Source: Fimbriiglobus sp. (GTDB lineage Bacteria > Planctomycetota > Planctomycetia > Gemmatales > Gemmataceae). Taken from it: DNA of 38,971 nt. How positions within the stretch are numbered: position 1 is the first letter of the stretch; every line of letters starts with the position of its first letter. Both the position numbers and the translations under genes were made by a program. Location: the NCBI GenBank assembly GCA_025362195.1, contig JANYHV010000266.1:1-38971 (forward strand), given 5' to 3'. Under the pieces are notes generated by a model. That model made no database searches. It was not told the DNA's origin and saw nothing but the letters and a program-made list of their open reading frames with translations. Positions 15,224-23,062 of this stretch are shown piece after piece.

Positions 15224-17476
15224 TCACTCCGGGTACAGCAGGAACAGTTGCCGGCGGGCGAGAAACTTCGCCGCGGCGGCGGTCGCGGGGGCGAGAACGT
15301 CGGCGACCGGCGTGCCGGCGAGAATGCCGGCCTCGGTCGCCTCGCTCACGAGTAACCGGTTGAAGCCCTTCGTCTGCCACTCGGTCGGGTGCGTCGCGCG
15401 CAGGGCCGACGCGAGGTGCAGGCCGAGGGCGACGCCGTGCAACTTCGCCCGGTCGAGGACCAGGATGTCGACGCCCTGGCAGGCGACGCCCTTGTGCGTC
15501 GAGTACGTCGGCGTGCGGCTCACCGGGGTGAACGCCACGCCGGGAATGTCGCGGGCGGCGAGGTCGGCGGCGAGCTTGCGCGCGTCGAGCCACGGCGCGC
15601 CGACCCACTCGAACGGCCGCTCGGTGCCGCGGCCGACGCTGACGTTGGTCGTTTCGAGCAGGCCGACGCCGGGGTAAACGAACGCCGCGGTGAGGTGCCG
15701 CATGTTCGGCGACGGGTTCCGCCACGGCAGGCCGGTCCGCTCGTGCGTGTCGCCACGCCGCCAGCCGGCGACGGCGACCACGTCGAGCTTCGCATCGAAC
15801 TTGCGCTCGGCGTTGAACATCCGCGCGAGTTCGCCGACGGTCATGCCGTGCCGTAGCGGCAGGTCGTGGTAGGCGACGAACGACGACTTGTCGGCGTCGC
15901 GCATCGGGCCTTCGACGCCCAGGCCACCGAGCGGGTTGGGCCGGTCGAGGACCAGCACACTCGCGCCGACCTCCCTGGCACTTTCGAGGACGCCGCCGAG
16001 GGTGGCGATGTACGTGTAGAAGCGGCAGCCGATGTCTTGAATGTCGTACACGACGACACCGACGCCCTTCAACTGCGCGGCCGTCGGCCGGGTGCGGACG
16101 CCGTACAGGCTGTACACCGGCAGGCCGGTCTTGGCGTCGGTCGTGTCGCCGACCTTTTCATCGACCTCGCCGCGGATGCCGTGCTCGGGGCTGAACAGCG
16201 CGACGAGTTTGACGCCCTCGGCCGCGCTGAGCAAGTCGATGGTCGGCGTGCCGTCGATGGTCTTGCCGGTGTGGTTGGTCACCAGCGCGACTGTCTTGCC
16301 CTTCAACCGGGCGAACTTCTCGGCCCGCAGCACGTCGATGCCCGGCCGGCACTCGGCCGCCGGCGCGACTGGTGCGAAGGCCGCCGCGACGATCGTGGCG
16401 ACCTGGCGGCGCAACTCGGTGACGTTGCCCTTGTCGTCCGGGTGGACGCGGTTGGTGAGGAGGATGACGGCGGTCTTCGAGGCCGGGTCGAGCCAAATCG
16501 AAGTTCCCGTGAAGCCGGTGTGCCCGTAGCCGTCGCCCTTGCGGAAGCCGTCGCCGCGCGGCGCGCTGAAAGCCGTATCGACGTCCCAGCCGCGCGAGCG
16601 CGACCCCGACGGCGGCACGGGCCGCGGTTCGGTCAGCAACTTCACCGTTTCCGGCTTGAGGACGCGGACGCCGTCGAGTTCGCCGTTGTTCAGCAGCATC
16701 CGGGCGAAGCGGGTCAGGTCGTCGGCGGTGCTGAACAGCCCGGCGTGCCCGGTGTCGCCCTTGAAGGCGAGCGAGCGCGGGTCGTGGACGACGCCGCGGA
16801 TCACCTTGCCGTCGCGCAGGCCGGTCGGGGCGACGCGGTCCAGCGGCTTCGGCGCGTGCGACGTGTCGGTCATCTTGAGCGGGCCGAAGACGTTGGCCGC
16901 GGCGAACTCCTTGAGCGGTTGCTGGCCGAGAATCTCGACGAGGTGGCCCAACACCAGGAAGCCCACGTCCGAGTAGCGGAAGCGCGTGCCGGGCGGGGCT
17001 TCGAGCTTCAAGTTTGCTATCGCGGTCAGCGCGGCCGCGGGGCCGTCGGCGTAGTCGGCGAGGGCGTTGTCGGCGGTCAGGCCGGTCGTGTGCAACAGGC
17101 ACTGCTCGACCGTGACGCCGGCCTTGCCGTTGGCGGCGAACGCGGGCCAGTGTTTCGCCACCGGGTCGGTGACGCTCAACTGGCCGCGCTCGACCAGCAC
17201 CATCACGCACGTCGCCGTCGTGACCGGCTTGGTCAGTGAGGCCAGGTCGAAGATCGTGTCGGGCGTCATCGCCTCGGCGGTCGGTGCGACGGCACGCCTG
17301 CCGAACGCCTTGCGGTAGACGACCCGGTCGGCGTGGACGACGGCGACGACCGCGCCGGGGCAGCCCTTCTTCGCAATCGCCGCCTCCACGGCCGCGTCGA
17401 TGCGGGCGGCGTCGAGGGCCTGGGCACCGACCGGGGCGGCCCCGAGCAGCAGGACGGCGAGGGCGAGGAGGCGCAT
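15224..17476 (-). CDS. Beta-lactamase-like serine hydrolase fused to DUF1343 (NamZ-type exo-muramidase)
   Basis: A 750-residue exported fusion with a signal peptide at 1-19 (MRLLALAVLLLGAAPVGAQA). The first half (about 25-365) is a class C beta-lactamase/EstB-type domain: Ser80-x-x-Lys83 in ASLTKPVT, Tyr168-Ser-Asp in the YxN position, and H319-T-G near GHTGFTG. The second half (about 377-750) is DUF1343, with RPGIDVL, VTNHTGKTIDG, FSPEHGIRG, YDIQDIGCRFYTYI, DRPNPLGG and VSVGRGTERPF. DUF1343 members (NamZ) are known to release N-acetylmuramic acid from the non-reducing end of peptidoglycan fragments. Both active halves look intact, suggesting a two-step wall-fragment enzyme. It is in the middle of a minus-strand operon: 5 bp after the TPR gene and 7 bp before the thioredoxin-like gene. 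Substrate preference is inferred from the family. Confidence 0.93.
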   Translation of the reverse strand: MRLLALAVLLLGAAPVGAQALDAARIDAAVEAAIAKKGCPGAVVAVVHADRVVYRKAFGRRAVAPTAEAMTPDTIFDLASLTKPVTTATCVMVLVERGQLSVTDPVAKHWPAFAANGKAGVTVEQCLLHTTGLTADNALADYADGPAAALTAIANLKLEAPPGTRFRYSDVGFLVLGHLVEILGQQPLKEFAAANVFGPLKMTDTSHAPKPLDRVAPTGLRDGKVIRGVVHDPRSLAFKGDTGHAGLFSTADDLTRFARMLLNNGELDGVRVLKPETVKLLTEPRPVPPSGSRSRGWDVDTAFSAPRGDGFRKGDGYGHTGFTGTSIWLDPASKTAVILLTNRVHPDDKGNVTELRRQVATIVAAAFAPVAPAAECRPGIDVLRAEKFARLKGKTVALVTNHTGKTIDGTPTIDLLSAAEGVKLVALFSPEHGIRGEVDEKVGDTTDAKTGLPVYSLYGVRTRPTAAQLKGVGVVVYDIQDIGCRFYTYIATLGGVLESAREVGASVLVLDRPNPLGGLGVEGPMRDADKSSFVAYHDLPLRHGMTVGELARMFNAERKFDAKLDVVAVAGWRRGDTHERTGLPWRNPSPNMRHLTAAFVYPGVGLLETTNVSVGRGTERPFEWVGAPWLDARKLAADLAARDIPGVAFTPVSRTPTYSTHKGVACQGVDILVLDRAKLHGVALGLHLASALRATHPTEWQTKGFNRLLVSEATEAGILAGTPVADVLAPATAAAAKFLARRQLFLLYPE

Positions 17477-17481
17477 CGACT

Positions 17482-17805
17482 TTACTCCAAGGTGGCGAGA
17501 AAGCCTTCCATCTCGCCGCGGGCGTGGTCGTTACCGGTCTGTTTCGCGGCCGCGATCCCGGCCCTCAGCATCGCCGCCGCGTCGGCTTCCCGGTCGAGCC
17601 GCATCAGCGCCTGCCCGGCTTGGAGGTACGCGGGCACGTAGGGCGGCTCGGCGTTCAGGGCGATCAGCTCGCGCAACACGGCCACGGCGGCCGCGTCGTC
17701 CCCCTGGCCGGCGTGCTCCATGGCCAGCCCGTACCGCAGGAAGGCGTCGGCCGGGTCGTCGGCCAGCATCGCTTCGAGTTGCGCCATCCGCGGCGTCTGG
17801 GGCAT
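17482..17805 (-). CDS. Small TPR protein
   Basis: A 107-residue protein that looks like two to three tetratricopeptide helix pairs: DPADAFLRYGLAMEHAGQGD, then AAVAVLRELIALNAEP, then VPAYLQAGQALMRLDREADA and a last amphipathic helix. TPR units bind partner proteins; no catalytic residues are apparent and there is no signal peptide. I placed the start at the ATG at 17805, which has GGAG 8 nt upstream; an in-frame ATG at 17832 would add nine unremarkable residues. It heads the minus-strand run (TPR, NamZ fusion, thioredoxin-like, zinc-ribbon protein) with 5 bp to the next gene, and is divergent from the HtrA gene. Small TPR proteins of this size are common in planctomycetes and most lack an assigned role. 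Confidence 0.85.
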   Translation of the reverse strand: MPQTPRMAQLEAMLADDPADAFLRYGLAMEHAGQGDDAAAVAVLRELIALNAEPPYVPAYLQAGQALMRLDREADAAAMLRAGIAAAKQTGNDHARGEMEGFLATLE

Positions 17806-18066
17806 GAGTCCGGCTCCGAGGTTTGGGGGCACGCGTCAACGTATGCCGGGCGGCAAACCCGGGCAACCGGCGCGACCGCTACGCCCCGTGAACCCGGCGC
17901 GACGGGACGAACGCCCCCGCCCGGCACGACCTCCCCGGAATTCCCCCGGACCCGCCGGCCGGGGCGAACCCGCCGTCCAGCGCGGTTTGCGCCGAGTCCG
18001 AAGAAGGGACCATCGCACCACACGGACGGCCGCGGGCCAATCCCGGCCCGTTACTCTGGGGTCTCC

Positions 18067-19449
18067 ATGCATCTCGCCACGCTGCTCCGCCGCCCGGCCC
18101 GCGCCGTCCTCGTCCTCGGCGCACTCGCCCTCCCGGCCACAGCCGCGGCGCAAGAAAAGGCCGGCCAGCGGCGGGACGAGTGGGTCGCGCTGGTGGACCG
18201 CGTCAAAGGGTCTGTCGTCAACATCCACAGCGAGCGCATGACCAGCGCGACCGCCGACGACGCCTTCCGGCCCGGCACGATGCAGCCGCAGCGGGTGAAC
18301 GGCATGGGCACCGGCATCGTCCTCGACCCGCGCGGGTACATCGTCACCAACTACCACGTCGTGGACGACGTGCAGTCCCTCCGGTGCCGGCTCGTGGACG
18401 GGACGAGTTGCCCGGCCCGGGTGATCGCCATGGACAAGGAGTCCGACCTGGCGGTCATCAAGATCGACCCGCCCCGGCCGCTCCCGGTGTCCCCCTTGGG
18501 CACCGCCACCGACCTCATGCTGGCCGAGCGGGTCATCGCCATCGGCAACGCCTACGGGTACGAGGGGACCGTCACCCTGGGCAACGTCTCGGCCCTGAAG
18601 CGCGACGTGACGTTGAACAAGGAGGTGTCGTACAAGTCCCTGATTCAGACGCAAACGCCGATCAACCCGGGCAACTCGGGCGGGCCGCTGTTCAACAAGT
18701 TGGGCGAAGTGGTCGGGGTGAACGTGGCCATCCGGGCCGGGGCGCAGAACATCGCCTTCGCCATCCCCGTGGACACGATGATCGGCAAGGCCGCCGAGAT
18801 GCTGAGCTTGAAGCGACGGCTCGGCGTCCGGCACGGCCTGGTCCTCGCCGACCTGCACGACCGCCCCGGCGAGGACGCGGCCCTCCGCCGGTGGGTCCGC
18901 GTCGCCCGCGTCGAGCCGGGCACGCCGGGGTTCGACGCCGGGTTCAAGCCGGGCGACGTGGTCGAGCAGGTCGGCGACCTGGCCACGGCCACGACCATCG
19001 ACTTCGAGCGCGGCCTGATCGACCGGGCCGTCAACGCCGTCGTCCCCGTCCGCGTCCGCCGCGGCGACGCCCCCGGCGAGCCGACCGAGTTGAAGCTGAC
19101 CCTGGCGGCCACCGGCACGACCGTGACCGCCTTCTCCCCCGTGACCGGCGACGCCGTCCAGCGTAAGCTCGGCCTGCGGATCGTGGCCGTCGGCCCGGAC
19201 GTGGTGACGCGGATCGACAAGGCCCTGCGCGGCGGCCTGTACCTCGACGAGGTCGCCCCCGGCAGCAGCGCCGCCCGCGCCGGCCTGGCCAAGGGCGACA
19301 TCCTCATCGGCCTACACCAGTGGGAATCGCTGTCCCTGGACAACGTCCTGTACGTGCTGAACCACAAGGACCTGGCCAGCTTCCACCCGCTCAAAGCCTA
19401 CTACCTCCGCGACGGCAAACTCCGCGACACCGTCGTCACCCCGGACTGA
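18067..19449 (+). CDS. HtrA/Deg-type serine protease with PDZ domains
   Basis: A 460-residue S1C-family protease. The ATG at 18067 gives a clear signal peptide (MHLATLLRRPARAVLVLGAL, cut near AAAQ), whereas the open frame upstream is Arg/Pro-rich and not protein-like. The catalytic triad is His97 (TNYHVVDD), Asp127 (KESDLAVIKID) and Ser204 (NPGNSGGPLF). Two PDZ-like regions follow: about 270-340 (VARVEPGTPGFDAGFKPGDVV) and about 375-440 (YLDEVAPGSSAARAGLAKGD). Proteins of this architecture degrade or refold damaged envelope proteins. Divergent from the TPR/NamZ operon across about 260 bp, which must hold the promoters for both; I did not find a convincing pair of boxes there. The hicB promoter begins right after its stop. 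Confidence 0.93.
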   Translation: MHLATLLRRPARAVLVLGALALPATAAAQEKAGQRRDEWVALVDRVKGSVVNIHSERMTSATADDAFRPGTMQPQRVNGMGTGIVLDPRGYIVTNYHVVDDVQSLRCRLVDGTSCPARVIAMDKESDLAVIKIDPPRPLPVSPLGTATDLMLAERVIAIGNAYGYEGTVTLGNVSALKRDVTLNKEVSYKSLIQTQTPINPGNSGGPLFNKLGEVVGVNVAIRAGAQNIAFAIPVDTMIGKAAEMLSLKRRLGVRHGLVLADLHDRPGEDAALRRWVRVARVEPGTPGFDAGFKPGDVVEQVGDLATATTIDFERGLIDRAVNAVVPVRVRRGDAPGEPTELKLTLAATGTTVTAFSPVTGDAVQRKLGLRIVAVGPDVVTRIDKALRGGLYLDEVAPGSSAARAGLAKGDILIGLHQWESLSLDNVLYVLNHKDLASFHPLKAYYLRDGKLRDTVVTPD

Positions 19450-19458
19450 GAGCGCGAG

Positions 19459-19487
19459 TTGCAGATCCGCCCGGTGGCCGGTACGAT
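19459..19487 (+). promoter_or_regulatory. Candidate promoter of hicB
   Basis: TTGCAG (19459-19464) and TACGAT (19482-19487) with a 17-bp spacer, 40 nt before the hicB ATG. Good spacing and position; supports a start at 19528 rather than 19459. Confidence 0.5.
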
Positions 19488-19527
19488 GCGCGGAGCATTC
19501 TCCACCGGCAGAGATGACGGAGTCGCC

Positions 19528-19743
19528 ATGAGCCGCGAGTTCAGCGTTGTGATCGAGCGCGACGAAGACGGCTACTACGTCTGTTCCGTGCCCGCGTTGC
19601 CCGGCTGCCACACCCAGGCGCGGTCCCTCGACGAACTCATCGACCGCGTCCGCGAAGCCATCGCCTGGTGCCTGGAAGTCGAAGCGGAGGTCGCAGACTC
19701 GCTTGAGTTCGTCGGCGTCCAACGGGTGAGTTTGCCGGCGTGA
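19528..19743 (+). CDS. hicB: HicB-family antitoxin
   Basis: A 71-residue protein beginning MSREFSVVIERDEDGYYVCS and continuing PALPGCHTQARSLDELIDRV, a textbook HicB antitoxin domain (degraded RNase H-like fold). The start at 19528 has GGAG 7 nt upstream. In complete HicAB modules HicB binds and blocks the HicA mRNA interferase and represses the operon. There is no C-terminal DNA-binding extension here, as in the short HicB forms. Its stop overlaps the next start in the pattern GTGA, so the following gene is translationally coupled, but that gene retains only the first residues of a HicA (see next entry). HicB may therefore be an orphan antitoxin now. Confidence 0.9.
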   Translation: MSREFSVVIERDEDGYYVCSVPALPGCHTQARSLDELIDRVREAIAWCLEVEAEVADSLEFVGVQRVSLPA

Positions 19744-20048
19744 GCCGCCGACTGCCATCGCTGACCGGCCCGCAAGTCATCGACGAGGACGGCGAGTGGG
19801 TCGTCCGCCAGTTCGTCGCGCCGGCCGACCTCGAACGGACGCCCGAGGAGTACGTCGCCCGGCACGGCCACTTACTCGGGGGGTTCTCGTTTCACCTCGA
19901 CCACTTCAGCAACCCCGCGTTGGGGGCGTGGGTCCGCCGCGTGGGCGACCTCCTCGCCTCCGATGAGATGGTCGAGCAGTGTCGTCAGCAGTACCTGTCG
20001 CTAGCCGAGGCGGACGTGGCCCGGCGTCGAAGTGTTGAAGGATTATGA
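19740..20048 (+). CDS. HicA N-terminus fused to an unrelated domain (rewired toxin gene)
   Basis: A 102-residue ORF starting with GTG inside the hicB stop. The first 14 residues (SRRLPSLTGPQVI after the initiator) match how HicA toxins begin, and position and coupling are those of a hicA. After that the expected sequence (the RAGF helix, the G-S-H catalytic His and the VPVH strand) is absent and is replaced by DEDGEWVVRQFVAPADLERT, then RHGHLLGGFSFHLDHFSNPA. I do not recognise that domain; it is acidic and aromatic-rich and ends in a helix. With no HicA catalytic His visible, it should not be an RNase of the HicA type. It could be a deletion product joining hicA to a downstream gene, or a new C-terminal partner for HicB. 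It converges with the DUF1501 gene, 28 bp away. Confidence 0.7.
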   Translation: MSRRLPSLTGPQVIDEDGEWVVRQFVAPADLERTPEEYVARHGHLLGGFSFHLDHFSNPALGAWVRRVGDLLASDEMVEQCRQQYLSLAEADVARRRSVEGL

Positions 20049-20076
20049 CCGCGGAAGCACCACCGCTCACGTCGCC

Positions 20077-21345
20077 CTACCCCAGCAGGCCGGGGATGAC
20101 TTTGCCCTCGGCGAGGGGGACGGTGCGGCCGATCGCGGTTTGTTGGATCTTGGCGAAGTTCACCCCGCAGGCGTGCAGGATCGTCGCGTGCAGGTCGCCG
20201 ACGGTCACCGGGGTCTTCGACTTCTCGCCGCCGTCCGGGTCGGTCTCGCCGATCACCGTGCCGCCGCGGACCGGGCCGCCGGCCAGCGCGACCGTGAAGC
20301 CGTGCGGCCAGTGGTCGCGGCCGAAGGCGGCGTTCACTTGCGGCGTGCGGCCGAACTCCCCGGCGCACACGACGATGGTTTTTTCGAGCAGCCCGCGCTG
20401 CCGCAAGTCCTTCAACAACGCCGCCATCGCCGGGTCGAGAATCTTCAACTGCGAGGCGCACCCGGCGTGGTTGTTGGCGTGCGTGTCCCAGCCGGAGAGG
20501 GTCACTTCGACGCACCGGACGCCGACCTCGACGAGCCGCCGGGCCGCCAGACAGCCGCGACCGAACGCCGAGTCGCCGTACTCCTTGCGCAGGGCCGGCG
20601 GCTCTTTCGACACGTCGAACGCGGCCAGTTGCTCGGACGACATCATCTTGCGCGCGGCCTGCACCGTCTCCATGTGCCGGGTCGCGGTCGCCTGCCGCGC
20701 GCGGCCCTGGCGGAAGCCGGTCTCGAGCACGTCGAGGTGGCCCAACCGCTCGGCGTCGCGGTTCGCCGGGAGGAACGAGCGGGTGTCCGGCACGGGGCCG
20801 GCGGGGTCGTCGGACCGGAAGGCGTTGAACTCGTCGCCGAGGTAGCCGCCGCGCGTCGGCCACTGGCCGGGCAGGATGCTCACGTGCCGGGGGATCTCGA
20901 CGCCGGCGACCGGGAGTTGGTGGCACAGGACCGCGCCGATCGACGGGTGGACCACCGTCGGGTCGGGCCGGAAGCCGGTCTTCACCGTGTACGTGCCGCG
21001 CTCGTGGTCGCCTTCCTTACTGGTCATCGAGCGGATCAGCGCGACCGACCCCATCTGCTCGGCGACGCGCTCCAGCCCCGGCGCGAGTTGCACGCCCTTG
21101 ACGGCGGTGTCGATGGCCCCGGTGCCGGCGGCGATCCGCGTCCCGGGCTTGGGGTCCCAGGTTTCGAGCTGGCTCGGCCCGCCGTTCATCCAGAGCATGA
21201 TGACCGAAGTCGGCGGCGTGCTCGCCTTCTCGGCCTGCCGGGCGAGCAGCGTGCCCAGCGGCGTCAGGTACGCCAGCCCGCCCGCGCCGGCGAGGCGCAA
21301 GAAGTCGCGGCGGTGGTGGGCGTCGTGCGCGGTTAGTGGTTCCAC
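20077..21345 (-). CDS. DUF1501 protein (Tat-exported, sulfatase-like fold)
   Basis: A 422-residue DUF1501 member, a family expanded in planctomycetes and nearly always next to a DUF1549/DUF1553 gene. It has a twin-arginine-like signal (HHRRDFLRLAGAGGLAYLTP) and the family landmarks MLWMNGGPSQLETWDPKPGT, GSVALIRSMTSKEGDHERG, GWDTHANNHAG and VVCAGEFGRTPQVN. These carry alkaline-phosphatase-superfamily-like metal-binding residues, but no reaction is established. The start is best placed at GTG 21345: GGAG lies 5 nt upstream and the GTG overlaps the preceding gene's stop by 13 nt, whereas the ATG at 21378 would overlap by 46. The two genes are thus translationally coupled. Presumably it acts outside the cytoplasm with its partner. 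Confidence 0.9.
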   Translation of the reverse strand: MEPLTAHDAHHRRDFLRLAGAGGLAYLTPLGTLLARQAEKASTPPTSVIMLWMNGGPSQLETWDPKPGTRIAAGTGAIDTAVKGVQLAPGLERVAEQMGSVALIRSMTSKEGDHERGTYTVKTGFRPDPTVVHPSIGAVLCHQLPVAGVEIPRHVSILPGQWPTRGGYLGDEFNAFRSDDPAGPVPDTRSFLPANRDAERLGHLDVLETGFRQGRARQATATRHMETVQAARKMMSSEQLAAFDVSKEPPALRKEYGDSAFGRGCLAARRLVEVGVRCVEVTLSGWDTHANNHAGCASQLKILDPAMAALLKDLRQRGLLEKTIVVCAGEFGRTPQVNAAFGRDHWPHGFTVALAGGPVRGGTVIGETDPDGGEKSKTPVTVGDLHATILHACGVNFAKIQQTAIGRTVPLAEGKVIPGLLG

Positions 21346-22952
21346 GAGAACTCCGTCGCGTTGATGAGGGACCACCACACGTCCTCGAACCGCTCGGACC
21401 GGCTCGCGTCCGTCTTGGTCACGAGGTCCGTGAAGTGGACCGCTTCGGCCGGCGTCGGCCGGCGGGTCAGGGTCATCAGGAAGGCGGCTTCGACGGCCGC
21501 CGCGTCGGTCGGGGCGAGTTGGGCCACGCGCAGGCTGGCGTTCAGCGCCGTCGGCTTGATGCGCTCGCGGACCACGTCGCCGTTCATGAGTAACAGGCGC
21601 TGCGGGATGGTGCCGCCGGCGTTGTCGAACTCGTCGTCCACGCGGTCGGAGTACCGCTCCAGGAACTGGGTCTGTTGGGTGTACCGGATCAGCCGCAAGA
21701 AAATGTGGGCCTGGGCGTCGTTGGTCGTCAGGGCCGCCGACTGCATGACGCTGCCGGACACCTGCTCCGGCCGCAGGCGGGTCACGGGGAAGGCGGCGTG
21801 CGCGCGGTCGTGGGCGTCGGTCAATTCGTGCGCTGCGCGGCTGTCCCGGGCGAAGGCGTCGCTCGCGGCGATCAGGCGGACGAGCCGGCGGAGGTCGTGG
21901 CCGTGGGCGGTGAAGTCGTCGGCGAGCAGTTGCAAGACCGCCGGCGGCGGGCCGTCGGTCTCGACGTTGTCCACCGGGGCGATCAGCGGCCGACCGGTCA
22001 GGAGCGCCCAGACGCGGTTGACGATCGCCCGGGAAAAGTAGGGGTTTCGCGGACTCGTCACCCAGGCGGCGAGTTGCTGCCGGCGACTCCCGCCGGCGGG
22101 GAGGGCGTCCGGGGCGTAGGGCACGCCGGGCGGGACGACGACCATCTCGTGCGTCTCCTTGTCCTCGACGCGGTACTCCTCCGGGTTGTTCGCCGGGCCG
22201 TCGTTCACGCCGCCGAGGCCGATCTGCGTCTGCCCGAAGTACGCCGAGAAGCCCTCAAAGTCGGTCTGCTTCCAGGCGGCGAACGGGTGGTCGTGGCACT
22301 GCGCGCAGTCGATGCGCAGGCCGAGAAAGGCCCGCGTCACCCGGCCGGCCAGCCGCACCGGGTCGGGCAGGTTGTTCATCTCGTTGCGGGCCGTGACGCT
22401 GACGAAGTTGGTCGCCGGCCGGTCGGTCCACAATCCGTTCGTGGCGATGATGTCGCGGACCAACTCGTCGTACGGCCGGTTCTTGTGCAACTCGTCGGAC
22501 AGCCAGGCGACGTACCGGCGGCGGCGGAACAGGACGAACGGGCCGTCCTCCGTGCCGACCGTCATGCGGGCGAACCGCTCGGCCCAGTAGTCGGCGAACC
22601 GGCGGTCGGCGAGCAACTTGTCCAGCCACCACGGCAACTGCTCGCCCGGCGGCAGCGCCTCGAACTGGCGGACCTCTTCGAGCGACGGCACCGACCCGAC
22701 CAGGGCCAACGACAGCCGGCGGGCGACGAGCAGGTCGGGCGCGGCCGGGGCCGGCGTGAGGTCCTCCGCGGTCCAGCCGGCGCGGACGGTCGCGTTCAAC
22801 TGCGCCAGGGTCGTGCGGAAGGCCGGATCGACGTAGACGCTGTCCGGCGGCAGGGCGGCGGCGACCTTGCGGCGTTGCGGCAACAGGTTGGCCCCGAGCA
22901 CGAAGAGGCCGCCGGCGAGGAGCGTCAGGAACAGGAGGTCGCGGCGGGTCAC
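21333..22952 (-). CDS. DUF1549/DUF1553 (PSCyt2-PSD1) protein
   Basis: A 539-residue protein with an N-terminal membrane helix (DLLFLTLLAGGLFVLGANLL). DUF1549 (about 70-270) has RRLSLALVGSVPSLEEV, ADYWAERFARM and RPYDELVRDIIATNG, and ends in LRIDCAQCHDHPFAAWKQ, where C-x-x-C-H is a haem-c-type motif. DUF1553 follows (about 300-535), with AAWVTSPRNPYFSRAIVNRVWALLTGR, HGHDLRRLVRLIAASDAF, RLRPEQVSGSV and LLLMNGDVV. These domains are characteristic of planctomycetes and Verrucomicrobia and are often linked to extracellular polysaccharide use or redox, without direct proof. This is a compact form without the usual PSCyt1 haem domain. It precedes and overlaps the DUF1501 gene. Divergent from the DUF4013-like membrane protein across 110 bp. 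Confidence 0.92.
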   Translation of the reverse strand: MTRRDLLFLTLLAGGLFVLGANLLPQRRKVAAALPPDSVYVDPAFRTTLAQLNATVRAGWTAEDLTPAPAAPDLLVARRLSLALVGSVPSLEEVRQFEALPPGEQLPWWLDKLLADRRFADYWAERFARMTVGTEDGPFVLFRRRRYVAWLSDELHKNRPYDELVRDIIATNGLWTDRPATNFVSVTARNEMNNLPDPVRLAGRVTRAFLGLRIDCAQCHDHPFAAWKQTDFEGFSAYFGQTQIGLGGVNDGPANNPEEYRVEDKETHEMVVVPPGVPYAPDALPAGGSRRQQLAAWVTSPRNPYFSRAIVNRVWALLTGRPLIAPVDNVETDGPPPAVLQLLADDFTAHGHDLRRLVRLIAASDAFARDSRAAHELTDAHDRAHAAFPVTRLRPEQVSGSVMQSAALTTNDAQAHIFLRLIRYTQQTQFLERYSDRVDDEFDNAGGTIPQRLLLMNGDVVRERIKPTALNASLRVAQLAPTDAAAVEAAFLMTLTRRPTPAEAVHFTDLVTKTDASRSERFEDVWWSLINATEFSWNH

Positions 22953-23062
22953 GGGGGAAGTCCTCGGGCGGGGCTGCCCGACTCTACCGCGCCGCCGGGC
23001 CGCGGGTTTCCGAAAACGGCCGCGCGGCGAAACCCGGCCGGCCGCGTGGGGTAAGCTCCGGC

